From: Acidobacteriota bacterium
GTDB taxonomy: Bacteria > Acidobacteriota > Terriglobia > Bryobacterales > Bryobacteraceae
Reading direction: 5' to 3'
Assembly: GCA_016201205.1 (NCBI GenBank)
Contig: JACQDF010000219.1
Coordinates: forward strand, 1 to 64,000
DNA length: 64,000 bases
Shown: positions 29,166-36,842 of the stretch, piece after piece
Layout of the letters: every line of letters begins with the position of its first letter
How positions within the stretch are numbered: position 1 is the stretch's first letter
Position numbers and translations under genes: made by a program
The notes under the pieces: model-generated
Seen by the model: the letters and a program-made list of their open reading frames with translations, nothing else
Database searches by the model: none
What the model was told of the DNA's origin: nothing

Positions 29166-29903
29166 ATGGCGCAGATCTCAGATCTCCCGTTCAAGTACCG
29201 CGCGTTCGTGCGTGCCTATCCCTATCAGCGCGTCAACTGGCGGCCCGGCACGCAGCTCGCCAAGCCTCTTTCGGCCGCGCGCGTTGCGCTCGTGACGACC
29301 GCGGGTTTCTTTCTCCCCAGCCAGACACCATTCGACCAGTCGTTCCGGCACGACGATTGCTCGTTCCGCGAAATTCCATTCGAGACTCCGATCGAGACCT
29401 TGCGGATCGGCCAAAGCAGCGACGCCTTCGACCACTCCGGCATTGAAGCGGATCGGAACCTTGCGTTCCCGCTGGATCGTCTGCGGGAACTAGCCGGCGG
29501 CGGCAAGGTCGGAGAAGCCGCACCCCGCCACTACAGCATCATGGGATCGATCGTTGCACCCGCACGCCTGATCTCGGAGAACGGTCCCGAGATCGCACGT
29601 AAGCTCAAAGCGGACGCTGTCGATGCGGTGCTGCTCGTCCCAGTTTGACCCTTCTGCCACCAGGCAGCCGGGTTGCTGCAGAGCATTATTGAGAAAGCCG
29701 GCATTGCGACGGTATCGATTTCCCTCCTGCTGGAGGTCACCCGGCGCGTGGAGCCACCGCGGGTTCTATCAGTGGATCGCCCGTTGGGATATCCGTTGGG
29801 CGAAGCTCACAACCCTGAACTCCAGCGCACCATCATGCTCGCCGCGCTCGATCTGCTTCCCCGTCCGGTTTCCGATACGCTGATCGTCCCGTTTAACGGA
29901 TGA
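29166..29903 (+). CDS. Glycine/sarcosine/betaine (GrdB) / D-proline (PrdB) reductase selenoprotein-B-family protein; predicted selenoprotein with Sec at TGA 29646-29648
   Basis: Reading through TGA gives one 245-residue protein: ...AARVALVTTAGFFLPSQTPFDQSFRHDDCSFREIP...IARKLKADAVDAVLLVPV-U-PFCHQAAGLLQSIIEKAGIATVSISLLLEVTRRVEPPRVLSVDRPLGYPLGEAHNPELQRTIML...VPFNG. UxxC motif; both halves in the same frame; SECIS-like hairpin downstream. Confidence 0.85.
29646..29683 (+). promoter_or_regulatory. Candidate bacterial SECIS of the GrdB-like gene
   Basis: After UGA: CCCUUCUGCCACCAGGCAGCCGGGUUGCUGCAGAGC; GCAGC(+16..20)/GCUGC(+27..31) with loop CGGGUU (+21..26); alternative outer stem UUCUGC/GCAGAG. 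Confidence 0.6.
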
Positions 29904-31296
29904 TTTTGGACAACCCCAGCAAAATCCGGCCGGAAGGTCCGGAGAGCAGGTTCTCGATGGCCATGTCGGCAGCCATTTGCTGTACTGCCGTCGAGTAGGT
30001 CGGATAGGCGTGAATCGCACCGGCGAGATCCGTAACCTTCCAGTTGTGCCGGATCGCCAGAATCAACTCTGTAATGGCCTCTCCGGCGCGCGCAGCCACG
30101 ATTGTCGCCCCAGTCACCGTTCCGTCGTCCTTGGCCACCAGCTTGATGAACCCCGCGGCGTCATTCTCGCAGATCGCGCGGTCGGTGTGGCTCATCTCCC
30201 AACGACAGACTTTCACGCGGTCGCCGAACTTCGCGCGGGCCGCCTCCTCGGTGAGTCCCACGTGAGCGACCTCCGGGTCCGTAAATGTCACCCAGGGAAC
30301 CACATCCGTGAAGCCGGAGGCATGTCCCGGAAGCAGCGCATTCCGCACCGCCTGGAACGCCTGCCATCCTGCGAAGTGGGTGAACTGATGCCCTCCCACA
30401 ACATCCCCGGCAGCATAAATGTGCTTCACGTTGGTGCGCAACTGGTCGTCGACTGGAATTCCCTTTGCCGAGTGAGAGACGCCTGCTTTCTCCAGGTCGA
30501 GCCCGCCGACATTCGGCTTGCGGCCGGAGGCCACCAGCAGGAGATCGCCGCGAACCTCACGGCCGTCCGTGGCCACAACGATCTCCTCCCCATCGCGCCT
30601 CGCTGAGCTGGCGCGGCCACGCGCGATCTGGATGCCCTCGCGCTCGAAGACCTCTTCAATGCACGCCCTTGCTTCCGGCTCTTCCTTCGGCAACAGCGTC
30701 CGAGCGACTACGGTGACTTGCGACCCCAGCCGCCGGTAGGCCTGCGCGATCTCGGCGCCGACAGGTCCTCCACCAACGACGATCATTCGCTCAGGCAGCC
30801 GATCATTATCGAAAATCTGCTCGTAAGTCACAAAGGGAACGCCGCCAATCCCATCGATCGCCGGCGTCGCCGGGCGTGCGCCGGTCGTAATCAAGAACGA
30901 CTTTGCGTTGACCGTGAGTTCGCCGGCGGCGATCGTGTGTTCATCTATGAATCGCGCCGGCCCGAGGATCACCTCGATTCCCTGTTTGTGAAGCTCCTCG
31001 GGACTTTCGAACTGGTAGACCTTTTGGATGGCTGTCCGCACATACTCGCGCACCTGATGCATGGCGACTTCCGGCGCTTGACCACGAATGCCGTACTGTG
31101 CCGCTGTCCTGACTTCATGCGCCACCTTGGCGGCCTTGAGAAGCGCCTTGCTCGGCACGCAGCCAGTCCAGGTGCAATCGCCTCCTATTCGGGCCTTTTC
31201 GACCAATGCGACACGCGCGCCGAGCCGCGCCGCGAAGCTTGCCGCGGTCAGCCCGCCGGAGCCAGCCCCGATGATAGCCATCTCATATTCAGGATT
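29893..31296 (-). CDS. Pyridine nucleotide-disulfide oxidoreductase (mercuric reductase/dihydrolipoamide dehydrogenase-like)
   Basis: MNPEYEMAIIGAGSGGLTAASFAARLGARVALVEKARIGGDCTWTGCVPSKALLK..., C-terminal AIHAYPTYSTAVQQMAADMA. ATG at 31296. Confidence 0.9.
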   Translation of the reverse strand, partial: NPEYEMAIIGAGSGGLTAASFAARLGARVALVEKARIGGDCTWTGCVPSKALLKAAKVAHEVRTAAQYGIRGQAPEVAMHQVREYVRTAIQKVYQFESPEELHKQGIEVILGPARFIDEHTIAAGELTVNAKSFLITTGARPATPAIDGIGGVPFVTYEQIFDNDRLPERMIVVGGGPVGAEIAQAYRRLGSQVTVVARTLLPKEEPEARACIEEVFEREGIQIARGRASSARRDGEEIVVATDGREVRGDLLLVASGRKPNVGGLDLEKAGVSHSAKGIPVDDQLRTNVKHIYAAGDVVGGHQFTHFAGWQAFQAVRNALLPGHASGFTDVVPWVTFTDPEVAHVGLTEEAARAKFGDRVKVCRWEMSHTDRAICENDAAGFIKLVAKDDGTVTGATIVAARAGEAITELILAIRHNWKVTDLAGAIHAYPTYSTAVQQMAADMAIENLLSGPSGRILLGLSKIIR

Positions 31297-32518
31297 CATT
31301 TCGACTTCCCATCCTCCGGACCAGCACAAGCGCCACGGCCGCCATTGCGACGGTGCCGTGAATCAATCCATCTACGGAATAGCAGGCGCCCAGCCAGCCT
31401 GCCAGAAGCGAACCGATGATTGCGCCCACGCTTAACAGCACCGAGTAGATGCCCATTGCCGCTCCCCGGCCTGCCTGGGCTCCAACGGCCCCGGCCAATA
31501 GAGAAAGCGCCGCCGGCGTGAATCCACTCTCGACCATGACGCATGCCGCCGTGCCTGCTCCAACGATCCACCGAAAACCCGGGCCCGAATGCCCGGAATG
31601 ATTCAACAGATAGAGACCAACACAGGCGCCGAACATGGCCACGAGCGCAAATCGCAACGCGCGTAGCACGTCCATCCGGGGCAGGACGAAGCTCCACGCC
31701 GTGACGCCCGTACCAAACACGATCGAGTAGCCCAACATCACCCAACCGACCTCGTTCGGTGCATCGGCGAACAGACCGGCCAGGAACTGTCCGCTCGAAG
31801 ATCGCTCGGTGAGGAGAAAGGAGAGCGGCGGGCCCAACCATAAGCCCACAATGGAGTTGACGCACAGCCAGATCGGAGCCAGGCGTCGCAACGAAGGCTC
31901 GCGAAGCGCTCTTCGGAAGCCTGCCAGTGCATTCTCAACGCCGTAACCACGGCTTCCCACCGAGCCGAGATAGAGCAGCGCCGCTGCCAGCAGGTAGCTG
32001 GCAGCGACCGCGGAAAAGGCGCGCGGTCCGACTCTCCGCCACAGTTCGCCGGCGAACACTGCGCCGAGGGCGAGCCCCGCGAGCAGCGACAGTTCGAAAT
32101 AACTCATCACCCGCGCTCGCAGCGGAGCGTTGCCGTCGGTCGTATCGGTCAAGTGGGCGAGTAATGAAGGGGCGCTGGCCGCCGCTCCAAGACCTTCGAC
32201 GCCACGGCTGAGAAAGAAAACGCTCGTGCTGCCGGTCATTCCGAACAACTGTGTCGCTGCGGCGCCCAGCACCGCTCCGGCTGTCATCAGGCTGCGCGGC
32301 GCGAGAGCGTCGGAGACCAGACCCATCGGGATCGCCCCAACGAGTTCCGCGCCGAAGGCGATCGCCCCCAGACTGCCCGCCAGTGCCGCACCGGATTCCA
32401 GGCCGCGATTGGCGAGGTGCGCCAGGTATAAACCCACCAGGACTCCAGTTGCTCCGCCGGCGATGCGCATCAGGGCATTTCCGAGTAATACAAGCGGAAG
32501 GCGCCGGCGCGCGGCCAT
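31289..32518 (-). CDS. MFS transporter
   Basis: Internal ATG at 32518: MAARRRLPLVLLGNALMRIAGGATGVLVGLYLAHLANRG..., about 12 hydrophobic segments; stop overlaps the downstream oxidoreductase start. Confidence 0.82.
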   Translation of the reverse strand: MAARRRLPLVLLGNALMRIAGGATGVLVGLYLAHLANRGLESGAALAGSLGAIAFGAELVGAIPMGLVSDALAPRSLMTAGAVLGAAATQLFGMTGSTSVFFLSRGVEGLGAAASAPSLLAHLTDTTDGNAPLRARVMSYFELSLLAGLALGAVFAGELWRRVGPRAFSAVAASYLLAAALLYLGSVGSRGYGVENALAGFRRALREPSLRRLAPIWLCVNSIVGLWLGPPLSFLLTERSSSGQFLAGLFADAPNEVGWVMLGYSIVFGTGVTAWSFVLPRMDVLRALRFALVAMFGACVGLYLLNHSGHSGPGFRWIVGAGTAACVMVESGFTPAALSLLAGAVGAQAGRGAAMGIYSVLLSVGAIIGSLLAGWLGACYSVDGLIHGTVAMAAVALVLVRRMGSRNES

Positions 32519-32594
32519 GGTGTCAATGTACTCTAGAGAGCGGCGCGGCCCGAGATCGTTCCCGCCGGCGGCCTGCGTCTTCTTCTCTCGTCCA

Positions 32595-33692
32595 CTATTT
32601 GGCGCCCTTCCGCAATGGAACCGGGGAACGCTGCCCGTCGTGATTGGCGTAACGGAACAACCACCGGATCGGAACGGTCTGGGGCGAGTAGCAGATTCGA
32701 TCGTCACAGGCCTGGTAATAGAAAGAATCTTCGATCTGCAACGTGCCATCAGGGGCAAGCAGCGGCCGGACCTCGCCGGCTTGCCCCACTGTCAAGTCGC
32801 GCGTGATCCGGAAGCGGCCCTCATAGACTGGAACCGTCTCCCCAATCGCAGGCAGGTGGAGCATCTTCGAGTTGGGGAGCGATACCTCATGAAGCAGCCA
32901 CCCTGTTGAGTTCTTGATCCGCCATTCGATCGGTTTGTAGCCTTTGACACCGGGCGCGTAGACGTGCATTCGGGCCTTCAACCCAAGTTCCATGACCAGG
33001 GTGACTCGATTGCCGGGCCGAACTGTTTCGTCGCTGGCATAATACCGAAGCTTCAGATGCGCGGTTTCCACCTCCGTGGATCGACCATCCAGGCCAATAC
33101 CAAGCTCCTTGACCAACACTCCGGACGTCGTAAAACGCTCGCGATGGTCCTCTTCGAAATACTTCGCAACGACGACTCCTCGCTCGTCGACCAGGTAGGT
33201 CCCTGGGAACGGGACACCGTACCACTCATGGTCCGGCGGGAAGTTGTCATTCAAGATGCCGAAGGCCCGAATCATTCTCGAATCCGAGTCACCGAGCAGC
33301 GGATAGTTGACGCCCTTTCGTGCCGCAAACTCCGCCAACAGCTCAGGCTTGTCGTAGGTGATGGCCGCAATGCCGATGCCTTTCGATGCAAGCTCCAACT
33401 TCTTCTTTCCCAGCTCCACGAGCTGGGTCTTGCAGAACGGTCACCAGTCCGCCGACCGCACGAACATCAACAAAGCGCCCTTCGGGCCGCGGATGGATTC
33501 AAGAGTCTGTTTCCGGCCATGCTGGTCGGTCACTTCGAACGAGGGGATCGGACTGCCGACCGCCGGTCCGGTCTTCAGGTTCTTGTCGAGTTCCGGGACG
33601 GGCCGCAGGCGAGGCCGCTCCGTGTCTTGTGCCGCGACGCCACCGGTCAGCCAAAACCCTGCAACCAGGATCACACTCCACGAACTCCGCAC
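32595..33692 (-). CDS. Peroxiredoxin/redoxin domain fused to a DsbD-alpha-like domain; predicted selenoprotein with Sec at TGA 33441-33443
   Basis: Two ORFs (33441-33692 and 32595-33419) are in the same frame and separated by one TGA: ...GALLMFVRSADW-U-PFCKTQLVELGKKKLELASKGIGIAAITYDKPELLAEFAARKGVNYPLLGDSDSRMIRAFGI...; C-terminal HLKLRYYASDETVRPGNRVTLVMELGLKARMHVYAPG...FYYQACDDRICYSPQTVPIRWLF. UxxC where the family has CxxC. Confidence 0.85.
33409..33443 (-). promoter_or_regulatory. Candidate bacterial SECIS of the peroxiredoxin-like gene
   Basis: After UGA: CCGUUCUGCAAGACCCAGCUCGUGGAGCUGGGAAAG; perfect CCCAGCUC/GAGCUGGG (8 bp) around GUG at +22..24 (or a 7-bp stem with CGUGG loop). Confidence 0.65.
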
Positions 33693-33704
33693 CTCGACCT
33701 CCTA

Positions 33705-33726
33705 ACGGCCCTTCCGGAAGGGCCGT
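33705..33726. repeat. 22-bp perfect palindrome ACGGCCCTTCCGGAAGGGCCGT
   Basis: Read directly; lies upstream of the peroxiredoxin-like selenoprotein start, between it and merA. Confidence 0.8.
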
Positions 33727-33931
33727 GCACCTCGAGAACAAATACGTCGATTTCCTCGCCTCGGGCCGGCACCGCCGCCCCCAGGGCAAGTCCGAGAAGA
33801 GGGTTGTACACGTTGCGACGCAGCATGGCTGATCCTCCATTATCGTGGTTTTCGCCGGCCGGAATGAAAAAGTGACGGTCCGGCCAGAACTTTCTTGGGA
33901 CGAATTAGCGGCTCACTTCTACGAGAGGAGC

Positions 33932-35596
33932 TCAAGCCGCGCAGCAGGAGAGCTTGGCGACGTCTTTCTTGAAGGTCAAGGCAGCCAGCTTCAGGCCTTC
34001 GACCATGGTCAGGTAGGGGTGGAAGGTTTCCGTAATGTCCTGGATGGTGAGCCCGAATCGAATCGCAAGGGTGGCCTCCTGAATCACGTCGCCGGCATCA
34101 GCAGCCAATACATGCGCTCCCAGAAGCCGTCCGGTATCTTCCTCCGCGATCAGCTTGATCAGACCGCGGGTGTCGCGGGCGGCCAGCGCACGTGGCACAT
34201 TATTGAGGTCGAGTACTGCGATTTTGACCCTGTGGCCTCGTTCGCGGGCCTGTTTCTCAGTCAGACGCACGCTGGCGATTTGCGGGTCTGTGAAAGTCAC
34301 TCGCGGCAAGGCAAACAGATCGTAAACACGTCCGGCGCCGTTGAGGGCATTTTCGGCCGCCAGCCCCCCAGCGTATGCGGCCACATAGACGAACATCGGA
34401 TCACCGATGCAGTCACCTGCTGCGTAAACGTCCGGGTTTGCACTCTGGAGATGCTCGTTTACTACAACCTCCCCCTTGGAGCCGGTTTCCACGCCCGCTG
34501 CTTCGAGACCAAGGCCAGCCGTATTCGGCCGGCGGCCCGTGGCGATCATCAGCTCGCTTGCCGCGCAGAGCTCCTCTTTTCCATCGAGCAACGCATGGAT
34601 CATGTACTTCCTGTCTTTGCGCTCGACCCTCTGGATGGTTGCGTTCGTACACACGCGCACTTTTTCGTCTTCGAGATATCGAGTGATCGCTGTTCCGATC
34701 TCTGGCTCTTCCGCGGCGGCTAGTTGTGGCTGGGATTCGAAAGCCATTACCCGAACGCCGAATCGGGCAAACAGTTGTGCAAACTCCAGGCCGATGGCGC
34801 CACCGCCGACGATCATCATTGAATCCGGCAACTCGGATAGGCTCAAGGCTTCCGTGCTGTCGAGATAACCCGTTTCCTCCAAGCCCGGAATGGGTGGCGC
34901 CCAGGGAAGTGAGCCGGTAGCGATCAGAATCTTTCCTGGTGAATAGGCGCTGCCATTGACGGCGAGACCGCGCCCTCCAGTGAGGACACCTTGGCCGTGA
35001 AGAATCGTGATGTTGGGGTATTGCCCGGCCACGTGAACGTACTTGTCTTCTCGCAACGCCTCGACCAGCTCATCTTTCTGCTGCACGACGCGCCGCCAGT
35101 CCGACGGCGGAGGACAGGCGGTCAAGCCTTCGAATTTCGGGTACGCGGAGTGATAGCAGAGCTCCGCGGCCTTGATCAAGGTCTTCGAGGGTACGCAGCC
35201 GATGTTGACGCAAGTGCCGCCGATCGTCCCCTTTTCGACGATCCCCACTTTCGCCCCAAGCTCGGCTGCTTTGATCGCGGCGGCAAATGCGGCGGATCCC
35301 CCTCCCAGAATCATCAAGTCGAATTGCTCTCCGCCGGACGGCGCCTGCCGTGTTCCTTCCAGCGAGCGCCGCTCGAGGACGACAGCGCGATAACCGGCTT
35401 GCTCGACCGCCTTCGTTATCGTCTCAGCAGCGACGTCGGAGCCTGCAACGACCACAGCCTGGCCGGATTTCCAGCTTCCCACCTCGGCCCGCTCCACGCC
35501 GGTCACTCCTTGCAAGGCTTTGGCGACATGACGGGCGCACCCATCGCACGTCATGCCCTCGATTCGCAGTTTGACATGAACCTTCGAATTCGCCAT
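33932..35596 (-). CDS. merA: Mercuric reductase MerA with N-terminal HMA domain
   Basis: HMA GMTCDGCARHV; GGTCVNIGCVPSKTLIKAAE active site; C-terminal KDVAKLSCCAA vicinal cysteines. Confidence 0.95.
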   Translation of the reverse strand: MANSKVHVKLRIEGMTCDGCARHVAKALQGVTGVERAEVGSWKSGQAVVVAGSDVAAETITKAVEQAGYRAVVLERRSLEGTRQAPSGGEQFDLMILGGGSAAFAAAIKAAELGAKVGIVEKGTIGGTCVNIGCVPSKTLIKAAELCYHSAYPKFEGLTACPPPSDWRRVVQQKDELVEALREDKYVHVAGQYPNITILHGQGVLTGGRGLAVNGSAYSPGKILIATGSLPWAPPIPGLEETGYLDSTEALSLSELPDSMMIVGGGAIGLEFAQLFARFGVRVMAFESQPQLAAAEEPEIGTAITRYLEDEKVRVCTNATIQRVERKDRKYMIHALLDGKEELCAASELMIATGRRPNTAGLGLEAAGVETGSKGEVVVNEHLQSANPDVYAAGDCIGDPMFVYVAAYAGGLAAENALNGAGRVYDLFALPRVTFTDPQIASVRLTEKQARERGHRVKIAVLDLNNVPRALAARDTRGLIKLIAEEDTGRLLGAHVLAADAGDVIQEATLAIRFGLTIQDITETFHPYLTMVEGLKLAALTFKKDVAKLSCCAA

Positions 35597-35612
35597 TACA
35601 CTCCAGTACTGA

Positions 35613-36506
35613 TCACTTCTGATCTCGCTTCAAAAACTCACCCACTGGCATCGCTTTGCGCCCCTGGAATTGAGGGTAGCGGGCCAGCCATTCTTTCAAG
35701 TGCTCTTTCGAACTGAAGAGATTGTTGATGCCTCAACCGCCGCCCTGAAAGACGATCGGCTCGGATGGATTGGCGCTCTTCAGGCGGCCCCGTTCGATTC
35801 TCAGCGATATACGCTGAGTGCAGTGGGCGCACGAGTCCTCGATCTTCAACGTGTCGGTGGAGTGTGTGCTGTTGACCAACAGCAGAAAATCCACCGCTCA
35901 AGCGACTTCGAACTTGTCGCGACCGTTCACCTCCACCTGGTGTGAGAAGAAATCAATACGATAGGTGGGGCGTCGCGAGTAGCGAGACGCCACCCTGTAG
36001 CCGCTCTCTTTTCCATCACTTTCGACTGCGATGGCGCCGAAGTCTTCGAGGAAGCGAAGCGGCTGCTGGAGTGAACGAGGCGAGATACCCACCTGCCGGC
36101 CGATGTCTTCCAGCTTCGCAACGCCCTGGTGTTGAATCTCGTGGAAGAGGATGGCCCGGGCGATCAACTTCTCCTCCGCAGTGAGCGCGATCGTCGTGAC
36201 GCCATGTCGTGCTGGCGCCGTGAACCCTGCGCGGTGGGCTTCCAAGAACCTTGCCAGCCGGAGTCGTGACCCGTCGGACAGCTTCGTATGTGTGACCTTG
36301 GCTGCCACACCGAGGCCGGTCGTCCGGTACTGCTTGGCCCAGTCCAGACGCAGGTATTCCAAAAGCGCTCTCTCGGAGGCCGTGAATTGAGACGTGTCGA
36401 TCGGGGGCTTTGTCGTCTGCTCCTGAGCCGCGAGTGAGACGGCCAGCAGGCCCAGAACGAGCCCCCGCCGGCCGCTACGAAGCACACGAATCGTTTGGTT
36501 CTTCAT
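35613..36506 (-). CDS. merB: MerB-like organomercurial (alkylmercury) lyase with leader peptide; predicted to contain two selenocysteines (TGA 35898-35900 and TGA 35733-35735)
   Basis: Read-through: MKNQTIRVLRSGRRGLVLGLLAVSLAAQ...LFHEIQHQGVAKLEDIGRQVGISPRSLQQPLRFLEDFGAIAVES...YRIDFFSHQVEVNGRDKFEVA-U-AVDFLLLVNSTHSTDTLKIEDSCAHCTQRISLRIERGRLKSANPSEPIVFQGGG-U-GINNLFSSKEHLKEWLARYPQFQGRKAMPVGEFLKRDQK-stop. UAVD matches C96-x-x-D99 and UGINNLFSS aligns without gaps to C159-CHVHFFAS of R831b MerB (recalled). True stop at 35613 is 16 nt before merA. GGAGG precedes the ATG at 36506. Confidence 0.85.
35703..35735 (-). promoter_or_regulatory. Candidate SECIS for the second UGA of merB
   Basis: After UGA: GGCAUCAACAAUCUCUUCAGUUCGAAAGAGCAC; CUCUU(+13..17)/AAGAG(+26..30), loop CAGUUCGA (+18..25). 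Confidence 0.55.
35855..35900 (-). promoter_or_regulatory. Candidate SECIS for the first UGA of merB
   Basis: After UGA: GCGGUGGAUUUUCUGCUGUUGGUCAACAGCACACACUCCACCG; lower stem CGGUGGA/UCCACCG, symmetric internal loop, apical stem GCUGUU/AACAGC, GGUC tetraloop at +21..24 (cf. GGUC in E. coli fdhF SECIS). Confidence 0.75.
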
Positions 36507-36542
36507 AGCACGCATGCCTCCTTCAGCATGCGGAGACCCGCA

Positions 36543-36827
36543 TCACTTGCCGGTCTTGCCTGGCTGGGCTTCGAACCCGGTCTTCTTGATGGCATCCGCA
36601 AGCTGCTTTTCCGTTACCTGGCTGTCTTCGTAGACCACGGTAGCGGTTCCTTTCTCCAGGCTCACGTCCGCATCTTTCACACCCTTGGTTGCGGTCAACG
36701 CCTTCTTCACCGTCGCGACGCACGATCCGCACGTCATTCCCTTGACCTTAATCTCGGCGGTGGCATCCTTGGCGACCGCAAGGCCGCACGCCAATGCCAT
36801 TCCGGCAATTACTGCGATGAGCTTCAT
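36543..36827 (-). CDS. merP: Periplasmic mercury-binding protein MerP-like (HMA)
   Basis: Signal peptide MKLIAVIAGMALACGLAVAKDA; IKVKGMTCGSCVATVKKALTATKGVKDADVSLEKGTATVVYED. Confidence 0.88.
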   Translation of the reverse strand: MKLIAVIAGMALACGLAVAKDATAEIKVKGMTCGSCVATVKKALTATKGVKDADVSLEKGTATVVYEDSQVTEKQLADAIKKTGFEAQPGKTGK

Positions 36828-36842
36828 TTTGTCTCTCCTTTT

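Noticed and set aside
33719-33840. Small minus ORF between merA and the redoxin gene (MLRRNVYNPLLGLALGAAVPARGEE...)
   Set aside because: Leader-like start but runs through the palindrome into low-complexity sequence; no family recognised.
35638-35901. 87-aa minus ORF (MSGGFSAVGQQHTLHRHVEDRG...) in the gap before merA
   Set aside because: It lies in a different frame from the well-conserved MerB C-terminal continuation and its sequence looks like shadow translation.
35613-36506. merB as a simple pseudogene with two nonsense mutations
   Set aside because: Both TGAs fall exactly on the two catalytic Cys positions, no other disruption is present, both have hairpins, SelB is encoded nearby, and the read-through stop is 16 nt before merA. 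Kept as the main alternative to test.
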